Part shown: positions 34,239-48,075 of the stretch, piece after piece
Position numbering within the stretch: position 1 is the stretch's first letter
Layout of the letters: each line of letters opens with the position of its first letter
DNA from: Pachypanchax playfairii
Taxonomy: Eukaryota > Chordata > Actinopteri > Cyprinodontiformes > Aplocheilidae
NCBI GenBank assembly: GCA_006937955.1
Contig: SSNP01000025.1
Location: 4,902,761-4,966,760 of the forward strand
Direction: 5' to 3'
Length of the DNA stretch: 64,000 nucleotides
Notes under the pieces: model-generated
Told to the model about the DNA's origin: nothing
The model's input: the letters and a program-made list of their open reading frames with translations, nothing else
Database searches by the model: none
Made by a program: the position numbers and the translations under genes

Positions 34239-37200
34239 CATAAGAATGAGTAATTTACTGTCATCAGAGCTGCAGGAGTTACAGTTCACAGAGAAGTTAA
34301 AAACTTGGTTCATACATTTGTTCAGATTTGATTTAGTTTACATAAATATTTACAACTTTAATCTCAGTGGAAGTTAATATCTGTGTTGAAATAGAAAACA
34401 ATCAGTTAGATGAGAAAAATCCTATTTATCATCAATGATGTTTTAAAGTTTGAATATTGTTAAAGATTTGGTTTTGGTTTACATTAAATTGTAGTTTGTT
34501 TGAAAGGGACATTTTGTTAATCAATTGTTTTGATTTTTGAGAACCAGGTAAAGTTGTATATGGGATGCAAATATTCTCAAAGGAAAAAAAATCAGCGGTG
34601 ACGGTGAAAGTTAGTCCGTCTTCTTGCATTAAATAAAGAAACAACCAACTTGTTTGGAAAACAGATTTTTTTCTTGGGGTTTCATGTAAATGTGCATTTG
34701 CAGTTATATTTATATTCTTCTTCAGTATTTATCATGTTTGACAAACAAAAAGAATAGCCACAACACCAGGCTAACCAAAAGAAAAACCTAAATATTTTCA
34801 GATTTTCAACCAATGAGAACAAATGTCTGCAATTACATAGCACACAAAAAGTAAATGTGTATATGTGGCTTGTTCTGTCAACAACCACTAAACCCAAATT
34901 TACAAGAAAGTATCAGCCTGCATTCAGTCCCAACTGGATGACTCAGCATGGAAACTATTAATACTGTTCATCTTTGGCTGTGTGGGTGCAGGAAGAGCAA
35001 CAAACAAACAGTTTGTGGGAAGAGATAAATGGATGGAAGAGGATGGAAGAATTCAAGTGGGACCTGGATTCTTCCAAGATCATCCAGATTATTCCAGTGA
35101 GACGCTCACAATAAACAGATCCTTTGTAAACCAACAGACGTAATAAACCCAGCAGTGCACTAAGTGATTGGGAGGTATTATGACAGCTTTGTATGGGCTA
35201 TACTTTATTCTAATCATCTAGCGTAGGATAGGACTGGAGACAAGTACAAGCATGTAATTATACTTGTGAGTCATGACTCACTATTTGCTCAGTTGTTATA
35301 CATGCAAAGGAGAGATTTTATCAGGATGTCTGAGACTCATCAATAAAATATTATGATTAGTGTTTTTCTCAAAAATAAACTCACATGTTTTGTGCTCCAT
35401 TTGGATCCATTTACAACCTGCTGCTACTTAACGAAGGACATGCAAGATTAATTTTTCTGTGCTTTTTGTGCACCAACCCTTCAGCTAAACATGCTTTCAT
35501 GTGGACGCTGTCTGGGATTTTACCACATTTGAGACTTTATTCTCATCTTTTTTTTGTTTGTTTGGCAATCTGTGGGTTCATTTGGCACTGCTGTGTCCAT
35601 ATGAAAGGAGCAGAACAAAATAAAAACTTAACATGCATGTATACAGAGCTTAAAGTAACAAACTAATTCACATTCTCTCCCCGTATTCCACCCTGTCAAG
35701 CGTTGCTTTCATTGTGCAGCGACTGACTGACCTGCTTCAAATACTTGAACTGAAGCTCATGTTAGCATTTGACACAGTGCTGAAATCCACAGACATTTCC
35801 AGCTGTTTCCACCCGACACAGCCTCGTGTCAGCAAGACGACTCCGCTGTCACGAACATTGAGAAAGATGATGCAACTGATCTGTTGCAGCTCCTTCCTGC
35901 ATACCATTTTCCATGGATGGCAGTTAAAAGTCTTACAAAGTGCAACAGAGCAGTAAACAGGGTGGAACTGGGAGGAGAAGGAAAAAAAGAAAGATGTCAC
36001 TGAAGAAATGGAAGAGTTTATGAGATTTTGTATAATGTAATGCCCAGGGTGTGATAACAGACAGAAAAAAAGCTTCTTTTGGGAAAGAGTTAAAGACTGA
36101 AACACTTTAAAGAGTTAGATTTACAACCTGTTATACCACCTCTTGTAACTTTGGCCTGCAACAGCAGCCTGGTTGTGATTATCTATTTAACTTTCAGCTG
36201 CAGAAGATTTGGCTGCATGTTGGAATTCCAACATGTCGGGATGGTGGTTAAGTTTCTTCCTCAGACCTATATTTGCCAGTGTTCCCGTCATTTCTGCCAG
36301 TCTGTGGAATTTAAAATATGGTTAGCAACAAAGCATGGCACTTTGAGCGGGTCTGAAAAGTAACTGTGAAAATCAACACACAGATTTACAGTACGAGGAG
36401 GGAACAACTGAAACACTGAATACAGAGAATGAGACAAGACAACAAAAACGTGGAAGTGAGAGAGTGAGTCACAGCTGATCCACATTCAAAGGGATCCTAA
36501 AAAATTGCCAATTAATTTGCCAAATTTAAATTAGGACCTTATAACGCAAATGGATTGAGTGTACTGTATACAAGGAAAGGATCACTGTCTCCTGTATGGC
36601 AAATTCTGACACACAGAACATCAGTGAACCTAAAAATAAAGCTAGGAAGGGATTTCCCATCAATGGGATGTGCAGAAAGCACCCACGGCTTTCCTGAGCA
36701 ATACACTCCTCTGGCCATGCGTCAGTGGTACTTTCCTGTCTCCCCGATCAGCATCCTGTATGTAGTGGGTCTTGTCTTTAAATCAGTGGGAGGGCATTTC
36801 CTAAGGTTTTAACTTTGGCATGATATTGACTGAACTATTTTGTACACATACACTCAAAAGAAATCAGAGTAAATACTCTTTATCATGAAGCTGATTTTGG
36901 ACAAAACTGGTATGTTGCCCCATTTTCAAAGATCTTAGACCTGACTCTCTTTCAGGAATCTCTGCTTAATCTCTGCTGTTTCTAAACATGTATGACAAGT
37001 TACATTAAACACAAGAAATTCAAGGGAGGGATGTATTTTCACAGAATAAATCAAAGTGTGTATTTTAGTTTGGACAGAAGCTCCTGTGACTGCTCACTGT
37101 CTTGGCTTAAAACTGGATACAACTAAAGTCGATTTCACTCATTAGAACATCTGTTTTGAGCTCATCAACAGCCAACAAGTTTCTGGCGGGGCCAACATCC

Positions 37201-40200
37201 ACTGCAAGTTTCCACAGTAAAATGTCACAGAACAGAAAGTCTCCGGTTCTGCCAAGATGGGTTGATGGAAGTTCCTGGTATAGAACTCTGCTCAGCTTCA
37301 GGGATCTGCTCAAAGCACGTACTGTGTCAGTAACTAGAAACGGGGGCTTTTTTTTTATAGATAACAGACAAAGATAGCAGCTTTGTTGACTACTGCTTAG
37401 TGTAATCAGAGAACTAAGAGTTTTTAATGGGGCAGCATGAAGGTGAAGATTTGTTTACATCTAGTTGACATTTAAAAAACATTTCATAAGGTAGAAAGAA
37501 ACGAGCTGAGAAAATATTTTATGAGTCATTTTAACAGCTCAAAAGGGCCTGATTCTAGAAATGTGTAAAAAAGCATGTAGTGGGCCTGAAGCCCTCTGGA
37601 GGGGCTCCACTGATGGTTCTCTAATTTAAAGGGAAGGACCGAGAGCTAGAACTGTGCGTTATTCTTTAAAGTTCAGCAAAAGATTCCTTTCACAGGCTAA
37701 GCTTGGCCCCATGTGCTCTTTTGTGCTCACCAAAGGACTTTCAATTCAACAGCACAAAGTGCTCAAAGAACCTCCACTGCTTGCTATTAACCAAGAAATA
37801 CTAAAATTCCACTTATTCAGAAAACCACATGAAAAAGGTCAGTGGCTGTGACTCATCGATGTCAGAGTCCTCCGAGCGGTGGCTCCACTCATGCAGCCTG
37901 TGGGAAGGAGAACGGCTCCATGTAACAGGCGATTCTCACACATACATAAACACAATCCACTACTGTGTAACACACTGTGAGCTTCACATCAGATTTTAAT
38001 CAATCTTGTATTCTCTTCTCTTCCTAAACAATTGATCATTGATTCAACTTTTTTTTACGTTTTATTCATTATGAGCTTTTTCTTGGTACTGCAGGCCGGA
38101 TGCTTTGTATTTTTCTTTTCTGTATCGTTTTCCTTTTATTTCATTCACTAGTGGTTTGGCCACACTGGACCACAGCTGGATGTTCTGTTTTCCCCTCCCT
38201 TTTATGATTTCATGCCATTGTATTGTCTCCACACTTTCTTCCTAATACTCCCAGCTGCCTTCCACACTTAGTAACGTGTCTGTATACAAAATAAACACAC
38301 CAGAAACCTTGCCGACAGCAGTCGATGAAAGCTGACACAAATTGAATCTGAAGTCACTTTTTTGGTATCTCTGGAGGTTCAGAGAAGCAGAGCTGTGTTA
38401 TAATTACAAGTGCATCCGCCACAGATCTGTTAGGGCAGGTTGAGTTCAGAGAGGATCTGAAAAGTCATCAAATGAGAAAATCCACCCATCTCTTGTATGT
38501 GCTTGTTCTGACAGAAGACACAGACGAGAACCAACAGAAAGGATTATGTACTGGTGAAATTTCCTGTTATAGTTACATCAGCCAAAATACATGTTAAAAC
38601 TTTTATTATAAGACTCCACCAGGTGTTATGATCAGTCCAGGTCACAGACAGAAAGATGACAGGTTTGCTGTCCGGCCCATCCATCTGTTGAATCACCTGT
38701 CAGCCACTTCCGCTGCTCACTCCCCTCTTATGTCTGCACCTTTCACTTGAGGCAACCCAAGTTTAAAGTTTCAGTTTTCTCTTTTATCTGTCTTATAATT
38801 TCCTGGTCGTTCTGTTTAATGTGTGTACACAAACACACCCTCTAAGAGGTCATTCAGTCCACTGGGTCTCAGTTTCACTCAGTTCTCTGCTCTGACAGAA
38901 AGGAGAAGAAGTCTGACATTGTCTATTGGGGACATGGTATCAGAGTAGACAGGAGGGGTGGTGTGTTTGAACTTGTCTGGCTTGAGGTTTGACTGTTTTT
39001 CAATGAGTAATCCATTGTAAGACTTAACACACATAGCTCAGGTACAGGAGGGGAGATGGATTTTAAAAGCCAGGGGCAGTAGGTGAGACAAGATGGCTGT
39101 TTGTTAAGGTTGATGAGCTTGTGTTCTTTTTCAAAAATGACCAAAGGTTTTAAATTTGAAAAAGTGCCATATGTGAGACATCTAAAAGCAAAGTTTGAAA
39201 AAAGTTCCTGCATCATGTTTGGATTAGTCACTTGGCCTGAAACAGGTGAAGTTTAATGCAGTTATACACTGACATATTACTAACAACGATCATTTATCAT
39301 TCTTTGAACTTTTCCTGGTTGATTTTGAAAAAAAGTCCAAATTACTATTTTTGAAAAAGACATGAAATTAACAGAAAGGAGAAATAGTTGACCTGTTTTT
39401 ATGTCACCATCAGGTTAAAAACTATTACTAAATGCATTCACTGCAACGCTTAGTGCTTGTTATAGCTCAGACAGGTAACTGCAGCCCTGACAAAACAGAT
39501 GTGTAACATAATATGGTGAAAAATATAAACATTAATAAAACGTGATAACATACAGCTACATTGAAATCTTCAGTGTCAGCTAAAAAAAACAAATGAGTTC
39601 CTGCAACTTAAAAGACATACAATAAAAACCTTGTGAATTTCTGCATTTATGACTAATCCATCACAAGGACACAAGAAAAAAATATTTTAAAAAGTGTTAG
39701 AATTTTTAAATGCTCAGCCACTTCAGGAAAAATGATGGAATATGTGAGAAGACACAAATAGGTGTGTGGTAAAGGTATGTGCAATATTTCAAGCAATATT
39801 ATTTTGTTGCATTTTGGAGATGTCCAATACAACTGTATTAATCAATAAATCAGTAAATTCTTACTATAAATCCAAAGTCTTTGTAAATAATTATTTTCAT
39901 GGCAGTAGTTAGACATTTTGAAAAGAAGAAAACCCTGTTATTCTAATCACAAAAGGAAAGAAATGGTGCTCTGATAAGAGCAGAAATGAAAGCAGTTTGT
40001 CTCTGGAATGCTGAGCAAAGTAAATATGCAAAGATGGAATTTTTGCATGGTGCAACAGCTGTTACGTGCATGTTTACCTTTTCATCACTGCTTTTCAGCA
40101 CCTTACCTTTTTTTTTCAATCAGAATTCAGAAAGCTTTTTTCCCAATATGCTCACATTCACAAGCACTAAATCCTCCAGCACTCGTGTGCAGTTAGAACA

Positions 40201-42077
40201 ACACAATACATAACAACCGAAAACACACCCAAAAAACAAACAAACCAATTGACAGACGGGCAGCAACTTGTTAGGCTGGGAACATGTACATTAAACTCCA
40301 GAACAATCAGCTCTGGTGTTCCCCAGAGGTGTGTAATTTCTCCACTGCTATTTTCCATCTATGTTAATAACTGCACCTCCTCTCTCTCCCTCTCCCACTG
40401 TAGCATTTACATGCAACATGCAAGCTGTTGACTATCATGAGCTCAATTCTTCTCCTATTACATGTAAAATTGCAAGAGAAATAGTTAAATCTTTGCAGAT
40501 TCTAGAATAAGAAGAGATAAATACAGACCAAAGCAGCAGATCATTTATAAATAAGATGTAGTTTTGCTACATATAAAGACTTGTTTATGATACTCTTGAG
40601 CCTGTTCAGCAGACAGTATAAACAGGATGCCTTGCAGAGACAGATGTATTCAGCTCACGCAAGTTAGCAGATTTCCATGTGACAAGGCCAGGATATTGTT
40701 TTGACAAAGTACCCACAGTCCTTAATTGCTCCTCCAATCCGAGACCTGGATGGAAGTTCAGCACACATTCTCACCTTTTTCCGGTGTTTGCCCTGGTGTC
40801 TTGGCCTTTTGCAAAGAATTTAAATAAGAAATACATAAAGAGGAAAAGCTGATGAAGCATATGGGAAGGGAGTGGAAGAGGAGCAGACAAACAATGACTA
40901 AAAGGGAAACATACAGATCATCAGGGCCAAGAACATGCATTTTATCATTTGTACAATTTGTAATACAATTTTTTTTTAGAAATATTTTTACTAATATAAT
41001 TAAATCAAATTTTAATACTGTAAAATACAGAAACAAAAACTATATTAAATGATACTACATTTATTGTACTATTTTACACAGGCTAACATATATTTTGTAA
41101 CGTAAAGTAACCATATATTGAGATTTCAGCCATTAGCAGTTTAAAGAGAACTGTATACTTGTCTATATAAATGCATCTCTTCTCTTCTACTGGAAATCCC
41201 ATTACTTTTCAAATCAGTCCAATAATAATTTTTTACGTTACTTTGTTTTTGAAATACTGCTGCATTGCATCTAATCAGCTGGTTGTTGTTGTTGTCTTCT
41301 CAGACACAGAAATTGCATACATTTTTAAAACACGAACCTTTTAAGTAATCCTACAAAAATATACTAGGTAATCTACTTCTATGCATATCAAAGGCTAGTG
41401 AGGAAAACAAATGTTAGACTCACACCTACTGGTCGCAGCTGTATAACACTGGCAGAAGAAATCAGGCTTTTATTAGTTTCCTAATTGTTGGTGGATTTGG
41501 TTTTAGGTACCAATGCCAGAGAACTTTTTATTATTGACCTGTGTGAGTTTAATGCACCACTTTTACATTTAAAACTCCCCATTAATGATTTATAAAACGA
41601 TAACAGAGAAAACTTCGGTCCCGCGGAGAGATTACGTGGAAGTTACGTCACTTTAAATTTGCAAATTGGTGATACGTTTGACAACATTCGTAAATATGTA
41701 ACTTGTGACAACAGAATAAATGTAATATCTAAAATGGTTTAAACAAATAAGCTGTAATCTACACACATTAGACTGTATTTGCTATTTCTCCAATACGCTT
41801 CTCCGAATAAGATGACTTTATAATTATTGCACTTTTATCTAAACCTATATTCACTAAATCAGTGATAACAGGCCTAAACCGTTGTATGTATATGTATATG
41901 TTTCAATCTTAAAACAAAAAAATACAGTAAATAAAAACGTTTGTTGGACTTTTTGTTTTCAAAGTACTTTTAATTAAACTGGATGAAGGCAGTTAGTTGT
42001 AAAATGTCCGAGCTTAGGATGAACACGTGAAGGCAACAAAAGTTCAGTCTCGAGAGTTGTGACTGACAGCTACAATC
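34239..42077. other. Gene-poor interval between vwa1/Tc1 copy 2 and tmco4
   Basis: Nearly 8 kb in which I recognise no protein-coding exon on either strand. Short frames (for example 35737-36105 minus, 38923-39231 minus, 37156-37377 plus) have low-complexity or unfamiliar translations and no matching splice signals. One LINE fragment lies at 40243-40420. The right end should hold the tmco4 promoter; a TTACGTCA half-CRE-like site is at about 41643-41650. Regulatory elements or a non-coding RNA could be present but cannot be seen by eye. Confidence 0.5.
40243..40420 (+). mobile_element. LINE reverse-transcriptase fragment
   Basis: Translation on the plus strand gives LTDGQQLVRLG followed by SSGVPQRCVISPLLFSIYVN. 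This corresponds to the conserved non-LTR reverse transcriptase stretch usually written SGVPQGCVLSPLLFSLY. The downstream catalytic FADD box is replaced by unrelated sequence, and flanking RT motifs are missing, so it is a dead fragment. Confidence 0.8.
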
Positions 42078-45000
42078 ATGGAGGAAAAACAGAGCGGTGC
42101 TGTCAGCGATTTCTCACCAGGTACAGCGGAATTTGTATTTTGACATTCCTCGGTGGTTTAGTGATTGAAAAAAGTAAACTAACTACATCATTAAAAGTTA
42201 CTGTTGTGTCTTTAGCTATTTTTTTACCGACTTAAGCAGCTATTACCAGACAGCTGCTAAGCATCGAACGCATTCGTTACTATTAGTTTAAATTCATTTA
42301 AACTTTTCACAAACATTTTAAGCCGAAAGCTATATAGAGTGAATCCAAATAAGTGGGTCACATTTCTGCAGCCTCATTGTGCTGAATTCAGGTCAGCTCA
42401 TGAGAGACGATGTATAAACTTAGACAGTAAGATAATTCGTTGCTGTAGAGTCAGGCTAGTGCAAAATACATGAAAACTACATTACAAAATCTGACAGTTT
42501 AGTCATTCAACTTTTATATGTAAAATTAAAGCTACAGTAGCACATGAAACAAGTCTCTATGTGAAGCTTATGGTGTTTCTGTAAATTCGGGGTTAAAAAC
42601 TTTTCCAACAAACTGCCTTTAAAATGAAACAGCAATGTGCTGAGGTTTCCACTCTTTATGTAGGTTACGTTTGGTTTAAAGTCACATATGATTTTGCCTT
42701 TAGTTATCTATGATGTGTCTGATTCAAACCCTTTGTTAATCATTAAACTTTGCCCATCTATCCTTGTAGACCCTGGAGGGTCAGGAACAGAGCAAGGTTC
42801 CCCTCATGATCAAGACCCAGAAATCATCAGCAGAAAGTTGACTGAACAAAGCCGATTTGCCTTTGCTGCACTCTGTGGCGTCTCCTTGGGCCAGTTGTTT
42901 GCTGGACCTGAAAACAAGTGGGTAGATAATTATCATGGATATTTGTCCTCTGTCCTAACTGTAATCACCATTGATGTTGTTTGTTTACATCCTTGTATTT
43001 GTTTCTCAGTGGTTTTAGGGAGGAGTACTTGCAGGGCTTGGTCCGCTGGTTGGACCTGGATGAGTCTGTGATGCCAGTTATGGGGGCTTTCTTGTCAGGT
43101 CTGGGCTTTGAGGGCTCTGACACATTCCTCTCCATCCTCCAGGCTGATCCACTGCTGTCTGCAGGAGCTACTCCGATCATACAGGTGTCTAGCATTCAAG
43201 GGTAAAATGATGCTGAACAGTAATGTTTAGTGTGGGAAGCTCGAAAGACATGAACAGATGTGTTAAAAATATTAAAGCAAAAAAAAAAAAAATTAACAGA
43301 TTTGAACAATAGCAAATCAGCATTATGTATTTCTACACCTGTTCTCACCAACTTTGTTTTTGTACAACAGGATCTGGTGTCTTTTTCTGTTAAGGATGGT
43401 AAGAATCTTTAAAAAGAAATGACTTGTTGCAAATCCAAACAAGCGTGTTGTCTCGTTCTGATCTGTAATATTCTCAGGTCAGTACGATGCCAGAGCGAGG
43501 GTTCTCATCTGCCATGTTAGCTGCTTGCTCCGAGTCTCGCTGCAGCAGCTGGAGGGGTTTGAGGAGACGCTGGGAGAAAGGCTAAAGGAAGCAGGAGAAG
43601 AGAGCGAGTACATATTAATCACACAAGTTATGAACATTATTTAGCCAAATGTGTTTTAAAAAATCAGCTTAAAACAAGGTTAATGATAATACTAAGATAT
43701 CTTTGTGGTGTAAATAAGAAGCCTCTTGTTTTACAGATGTTATCTTGAAGGGATTACAAAAGTCATATGACATTCTTTAACTGCGTAATAAATCTTCTAA
43801 CTCCTTCTGTTTCACTTTGTCCCCTCTAGAGAGGAGTCCACCAGGCGGCTGAGGAGGGAAAGAGGGCGAAAGTTACGACGTTATCTCCTCATTGGATTAG
43901 CCACAGTGGGTGGAGGGACTGTTATTGGTAAACATTCCCTTTCTGTTGTTTCATATCAAAGCAAAAACTTAAACTGAAGAACTACACTATGTCAAACCTT
44001 TATTACAAAATTATCAGAAGAACTAAGATTTTAGCATTTTCTGGAGTTTTATTTGCAAATTCTGCCCTGGTTTGATTTGTTATTCTCTGATGCCTGTCAC
44101 GTTTTTTGCCAGGTGTAACAGGTGGACTGGCTGCGCCTTTGGTGGCAGCTGGAGCTGGTGCTGTGCTGGGAGCTGGAGGTGCTGCTGCTCTTGGATCAGC
44201 TACTGGCATTGCAATAATGGCCTCTCTATTTGGAGCAGCAGGAGCTGGACTGACTGGTAATAGCACTGAATAATTACATGTGAAAGAATTGAACATTCTG
44301 AGAATGTTGATAAGACTTGATGAATACTTTTTGTAATGTCTCTTGGGTTAAAATAATGATAATAATTTGCTGTGTAATTTGTATCATTTAACATTGCTGT
44401 TTGTTTTTCTGCACTTTCTCTGTAGGCTATAAGATGAATAAGTGTGTTGGGGTGATAGAAGAGTTTAAATTCCTGCCATTGAACTCCGGGAAGCATCTTC
44501 ACCTGACTATTGCAGTGACAGGTTGGCTCTGTAGTGGTAAATACAGTAAGTTAAACATCTTCCGTGTTACTAAAACTAACTTGATTTGTGAGTCAGCAAT
44601 TTAAAAAAACAATTTTATGTAATACAATGTGATCATTAAATCACCTATAAATATATATATATATATAGTTTTAGCAAATTTAAATTCTTACTGATGATTC
44701 AAACTTATTCAGATTCTGCTAAAAAGGATCTCTTGATTGTTGTTTTCACAGAAAACGATGCCGCTCTAAAACCCACTCAGTTACGAGCTCAGTGCGCCCT
44801 TCACATACAATGGCTGCTAAAACACTTAACATGCAAGTGTTACTTTGATATTTTGCCACTCACAAACAGAACTGTTGTTTTCCAGGTTCGTTCCAGGCAC
44901 CGTGGTGCAGCTTGGGTGAGTGTGGAGAACAGTACTGCCTGGTGTGGGAGTCACGCTTCCTCAGAGATCTGGGTTCAGCCATGACGTCTCTGCTGGATGG

Positions 45001-47399
45001 GCTGGTCAGCATGGTGGCTCAGGAAGCGCTGAAGTACACAGTTCTCTCAGGTAAAGACATTCTTGCTTGTAATATTAATTATCCAATCAAACCAAAGTCC
45101 TTTAGGTTTATTGATTCTCACTTGGTGCCGCCTTTAGGTATTGTGACGGCTCTGACGTGGCCTGCGTCTCTGTTGGCGGCAGCCAGTGTCATTGACCACC
45201 CTTGGTGTGTTTGTCTGAACCGCTCAGCCGAAGTGGGGAAACATCTGGCACAAGTTTTGAGAAGCCGGCAGCAGGTATGGCACCATCTTTTAGCTTTGTT
45301 GGTACATTTTTTGTTACTGTTTGTACATTATGGGTATTTTTCATCTTTATAATATCTGCAAAATTGCAGATTATTATGACATTAAATACATGTATTATTA
45401 CGGTATTTAATTTTAGAGACCGTGCTGATGTTCAGGAGCTTCAGAGACTATAAAAACTTTCTTTCTGTATTTTAAGGGGAAACGGCCAGTCAGCCTCATA
45501 GGTTTTAGTCTTGGAGCTCGAGTTATCTACTACTGTCTACAGGAGCTTGCTAGTGATAAAGGTACTGTATGGGATGTTTCTGAAGCATTTGTGAAGCAAA
45601 TGAATGGAATAATTGCTGTTGTGTTAAATCCTCAGGTAGTGAAGGGGTAGTAGAGGACGTGTTCCTCCTGGGGGCTCCGGTAGACGGCTCTGAGAAGTCC
45701 TGGGAGAAGATGGCAAAGGTAGTGGCAGGAAAGATTGTGAATGGATACTGCAGGTAATTTTTTTCGTAAATACTTGCTGTTTTTTTTAATTTGAGAAGTG
45801 TTACAGCAGTAAGACTTGTAGCAGTGTATGAATACAAAACTTTTTGAAATGTCCACTTATTAGAGGCGACTGGCTCCTGGGGTTCTTGTACAGAAGCTCA
45901 GCTGCACAGCTGTCTGTTGCTGGGTTACAGCCAATCAACATCCAGGATCGGCACATAATCAATGTGGATCTTTCTTCTGTGGTGAGTCAGCTCACATTTT
46001 AATTCTAGTAGTTAATGTACCGGTAAGTTAAAGTTGATGTGAATCAACGTGCAGGTGACAGAGTAGAAGCTTGTATGTGACGTCAATGACAAAACTGTCT
46101 CAAGGATGCGTGATACGGATTTTGATTTGTGTTTTTTTATGATTCAGGATTTTATTTTAAGATTATTTTTACCTGAAATCTAAATGTTCCTTCCATCAGA
46201 ACTATTTCCACTTCTTAGGCTGTGAATACCAGACGTGTCCCCGGTGAATGCTGATTTCTCCCATGAAAACAACACTCAGTTTAAAGGCACCGTATGTTTG
46301 TTGTAGCTGTATGCACCTTTTGATGTGCATTTGTCTCAAATATTGGGCAAAGAAGAAGAAAATTATTCAGCATGTAGCATAAATCTGGAGGCTGCTTCAC
46401 CACTCAGTAGCTGTTTGACATGAAGCAAATCTGTCTTTCACATTTCTCTTAACGGAATGTTTAAAAAGAAGAATAAGAAGATATGAAACATGTGTAAAGC
46501 ACCATATGGAATTTACCTGTTTGTATGAAGCTGACTTAAAACTCGACTTAAAACTGATCAGCTCTCCAGTCTTCATTTTAAATTAAATTTAAAAACCTCT
46601 TTGCATTAATGGACAATAAAAAAACATGTTATATAAAATGAGTGTTTAGAGGAAAGGACACAGCACACACAGAGCTGCTGGTGTGAAGCCAGTGTGAAGT
46701 GCAGAGTATAAAATATTTGGTAAATCGTTGTTCAAATGAATAATAAATAATTATTGCACATTTTTACAGATTTATAAATTATTACAAAATATACATTTAC
46801 ACCTTCATTTGCAAACAGTTTTTTATTTAATAATAACAACATATATATATCCTGCTTCTCAGGTCAAAGGTCACTTGGACTACATGCGTCAGATGGACAC
46901 CATCTTGGTGGCAGTAGGAGTTCCCACTAAAGAAGTTCCTGGAGCTTCTCTTCCTCTTCCTCAGTCTGTAAAAGTTACCGAGGGGACTGTGGACAGTCCT
47001 GACCAAACCGAGGAGCAACATGTGACACAAAACGCTGCAGAGATGATTGAGATTTGTACACATGAAGGTAAGGATGGACGGGAGGAGCCAGAGACACAGG
47101 ACATGGGCGATGGGTGGGATATCCCTGATATATCAGATCTGCTGGACTCATTAGATCAGACGGAATCAGAAGGTCAAGCCTCGGTCCGGAACAGTGTATT
47201 ACTTACTTGTGTGGATGGCGCCACTGATAAGGAGACATCCTCGGACCTGAACGCCCCGTGTGACGGTGCAGAGGAGGCTGAGGAGGACGGTGAGCACATA
47301 TCATGGAGCTGGGATGAAACACACTGGACTGAAGAGCACTCTGACAAACAAAAGCAGCCAAACGCATCAATTTTACCCGGACCAGTTGATTCATTGTGA
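42078..47399 (+). CDS. tmco4: Transmembrane and coiled-coil domain-containing protein 4 (DUF726 hydrolase-fold family)
   Basis: Exons: 42078-42120, 42770-42917, 43010-43184, 43371-43398, 43478-43607, 43830-43927, 44113-44256, 44426-44545, 44886-45050, 45138-45274, 45477-45561, 45636-45753, 45864-45981, 46863-47399. They total 2046 nt, 681 aa (human TMCO4 634 aa as I recall). An N-terminal helical region (SRFAFAALCGVSLGQLF) leads to a glycine/alanine-rich membrane segment (exons 6-7, with VIGVTGGLAAPLVAAGAG). A DUF726 alpha/beta-hydrolase-like domain follows, with a GxSxG nucleophile elbow GFSLGAR, Ser407. The long acidic C-terminal tail in the last exon is poorly conserved. One exon is only 28 nt. 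Biochemical function of TMCO4 is not established; hydrolase activity is inference from the motif. It is convergent with htr6, as neighbours in human 1p36.13. Confidence 0.94.
44650..44668. repeat. (AT)n microsatellite in tmco4 intron
   Basis: Alternating TA dinucleotides between tmco4 exons 8 and 9. No coding role. Confidence 0.8.
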
Positions 47400-48075
47400 G
47401 CTCTCGTCATCACAACTCACTTTGTGCAACAGAAGCTTCATTTGCTTAAAACAACATTTCCAAAACAGCGACTCGCCACTCTGCACAAGGATCAGTGAAA
47501 ACATACAGCAGCTTTTACAAAGCAGCTGCTTGGTTTCACTACCTTAAATGTTTTAGAAGTACTAATTTAATAATCGTTTGGATTGTTGTTGGAACACACT
47601 TCATTTAATAATTTATTGTTTAAAACATGAAATCAAATATTTCAGCTTTTTTTGTGAAACTGGTTGTTACAAAAACGGTGACAACTCACTTTCTTTTAAC
47701 CCTGCTTATTTTTATCTATCATCTTGGTTGCCATGGATACCATCCCAACAAATTATTTCCATATGGCTGGAGGCAGTTCGGTAAAATGTGTTGTTTTCAT
47801 GTTTACCTCTACTGTGTTCCTCACAGAGAAATCTGAAATCCAGTTTTCCTAAAGGGTTTGGTTCTAATGTGATACTAGCATGTGACATCATAAAAAATGT
47901 GAAACTGTTTGTATTTTTTCTCCAATTTACAGTTTAAGAAAATTGGAGAGGGTTTTGCTGGGCTGCTTCCATTTATTATTTCTTTTCTCGTCACCATTTG
48001 GAGGAACAGTTCTTGCCAGTGATTCATTCTCCCACCTGAATTAACTTATTAACAGTTTTTTTCCTGCATATTCAT
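47400..48075. other. Convergent intergenic gap between tmco4 and htr6
   Basis: Only 676 bp separate the two stop codons, so the 3' UTRs of tmco4 (plus) and htr6 (minus) share or overlap here. No coding sequence or unmistakable AATAAA was identified. Confidence 0.5.

Noticed and set aside
35737..36105. 122-codon minus-strand frame in the gene-poor interval
   Set aside because: Translation is unfamiliar and serine/phenylalanine-rich, with no splice context and no start signal; likely chance.
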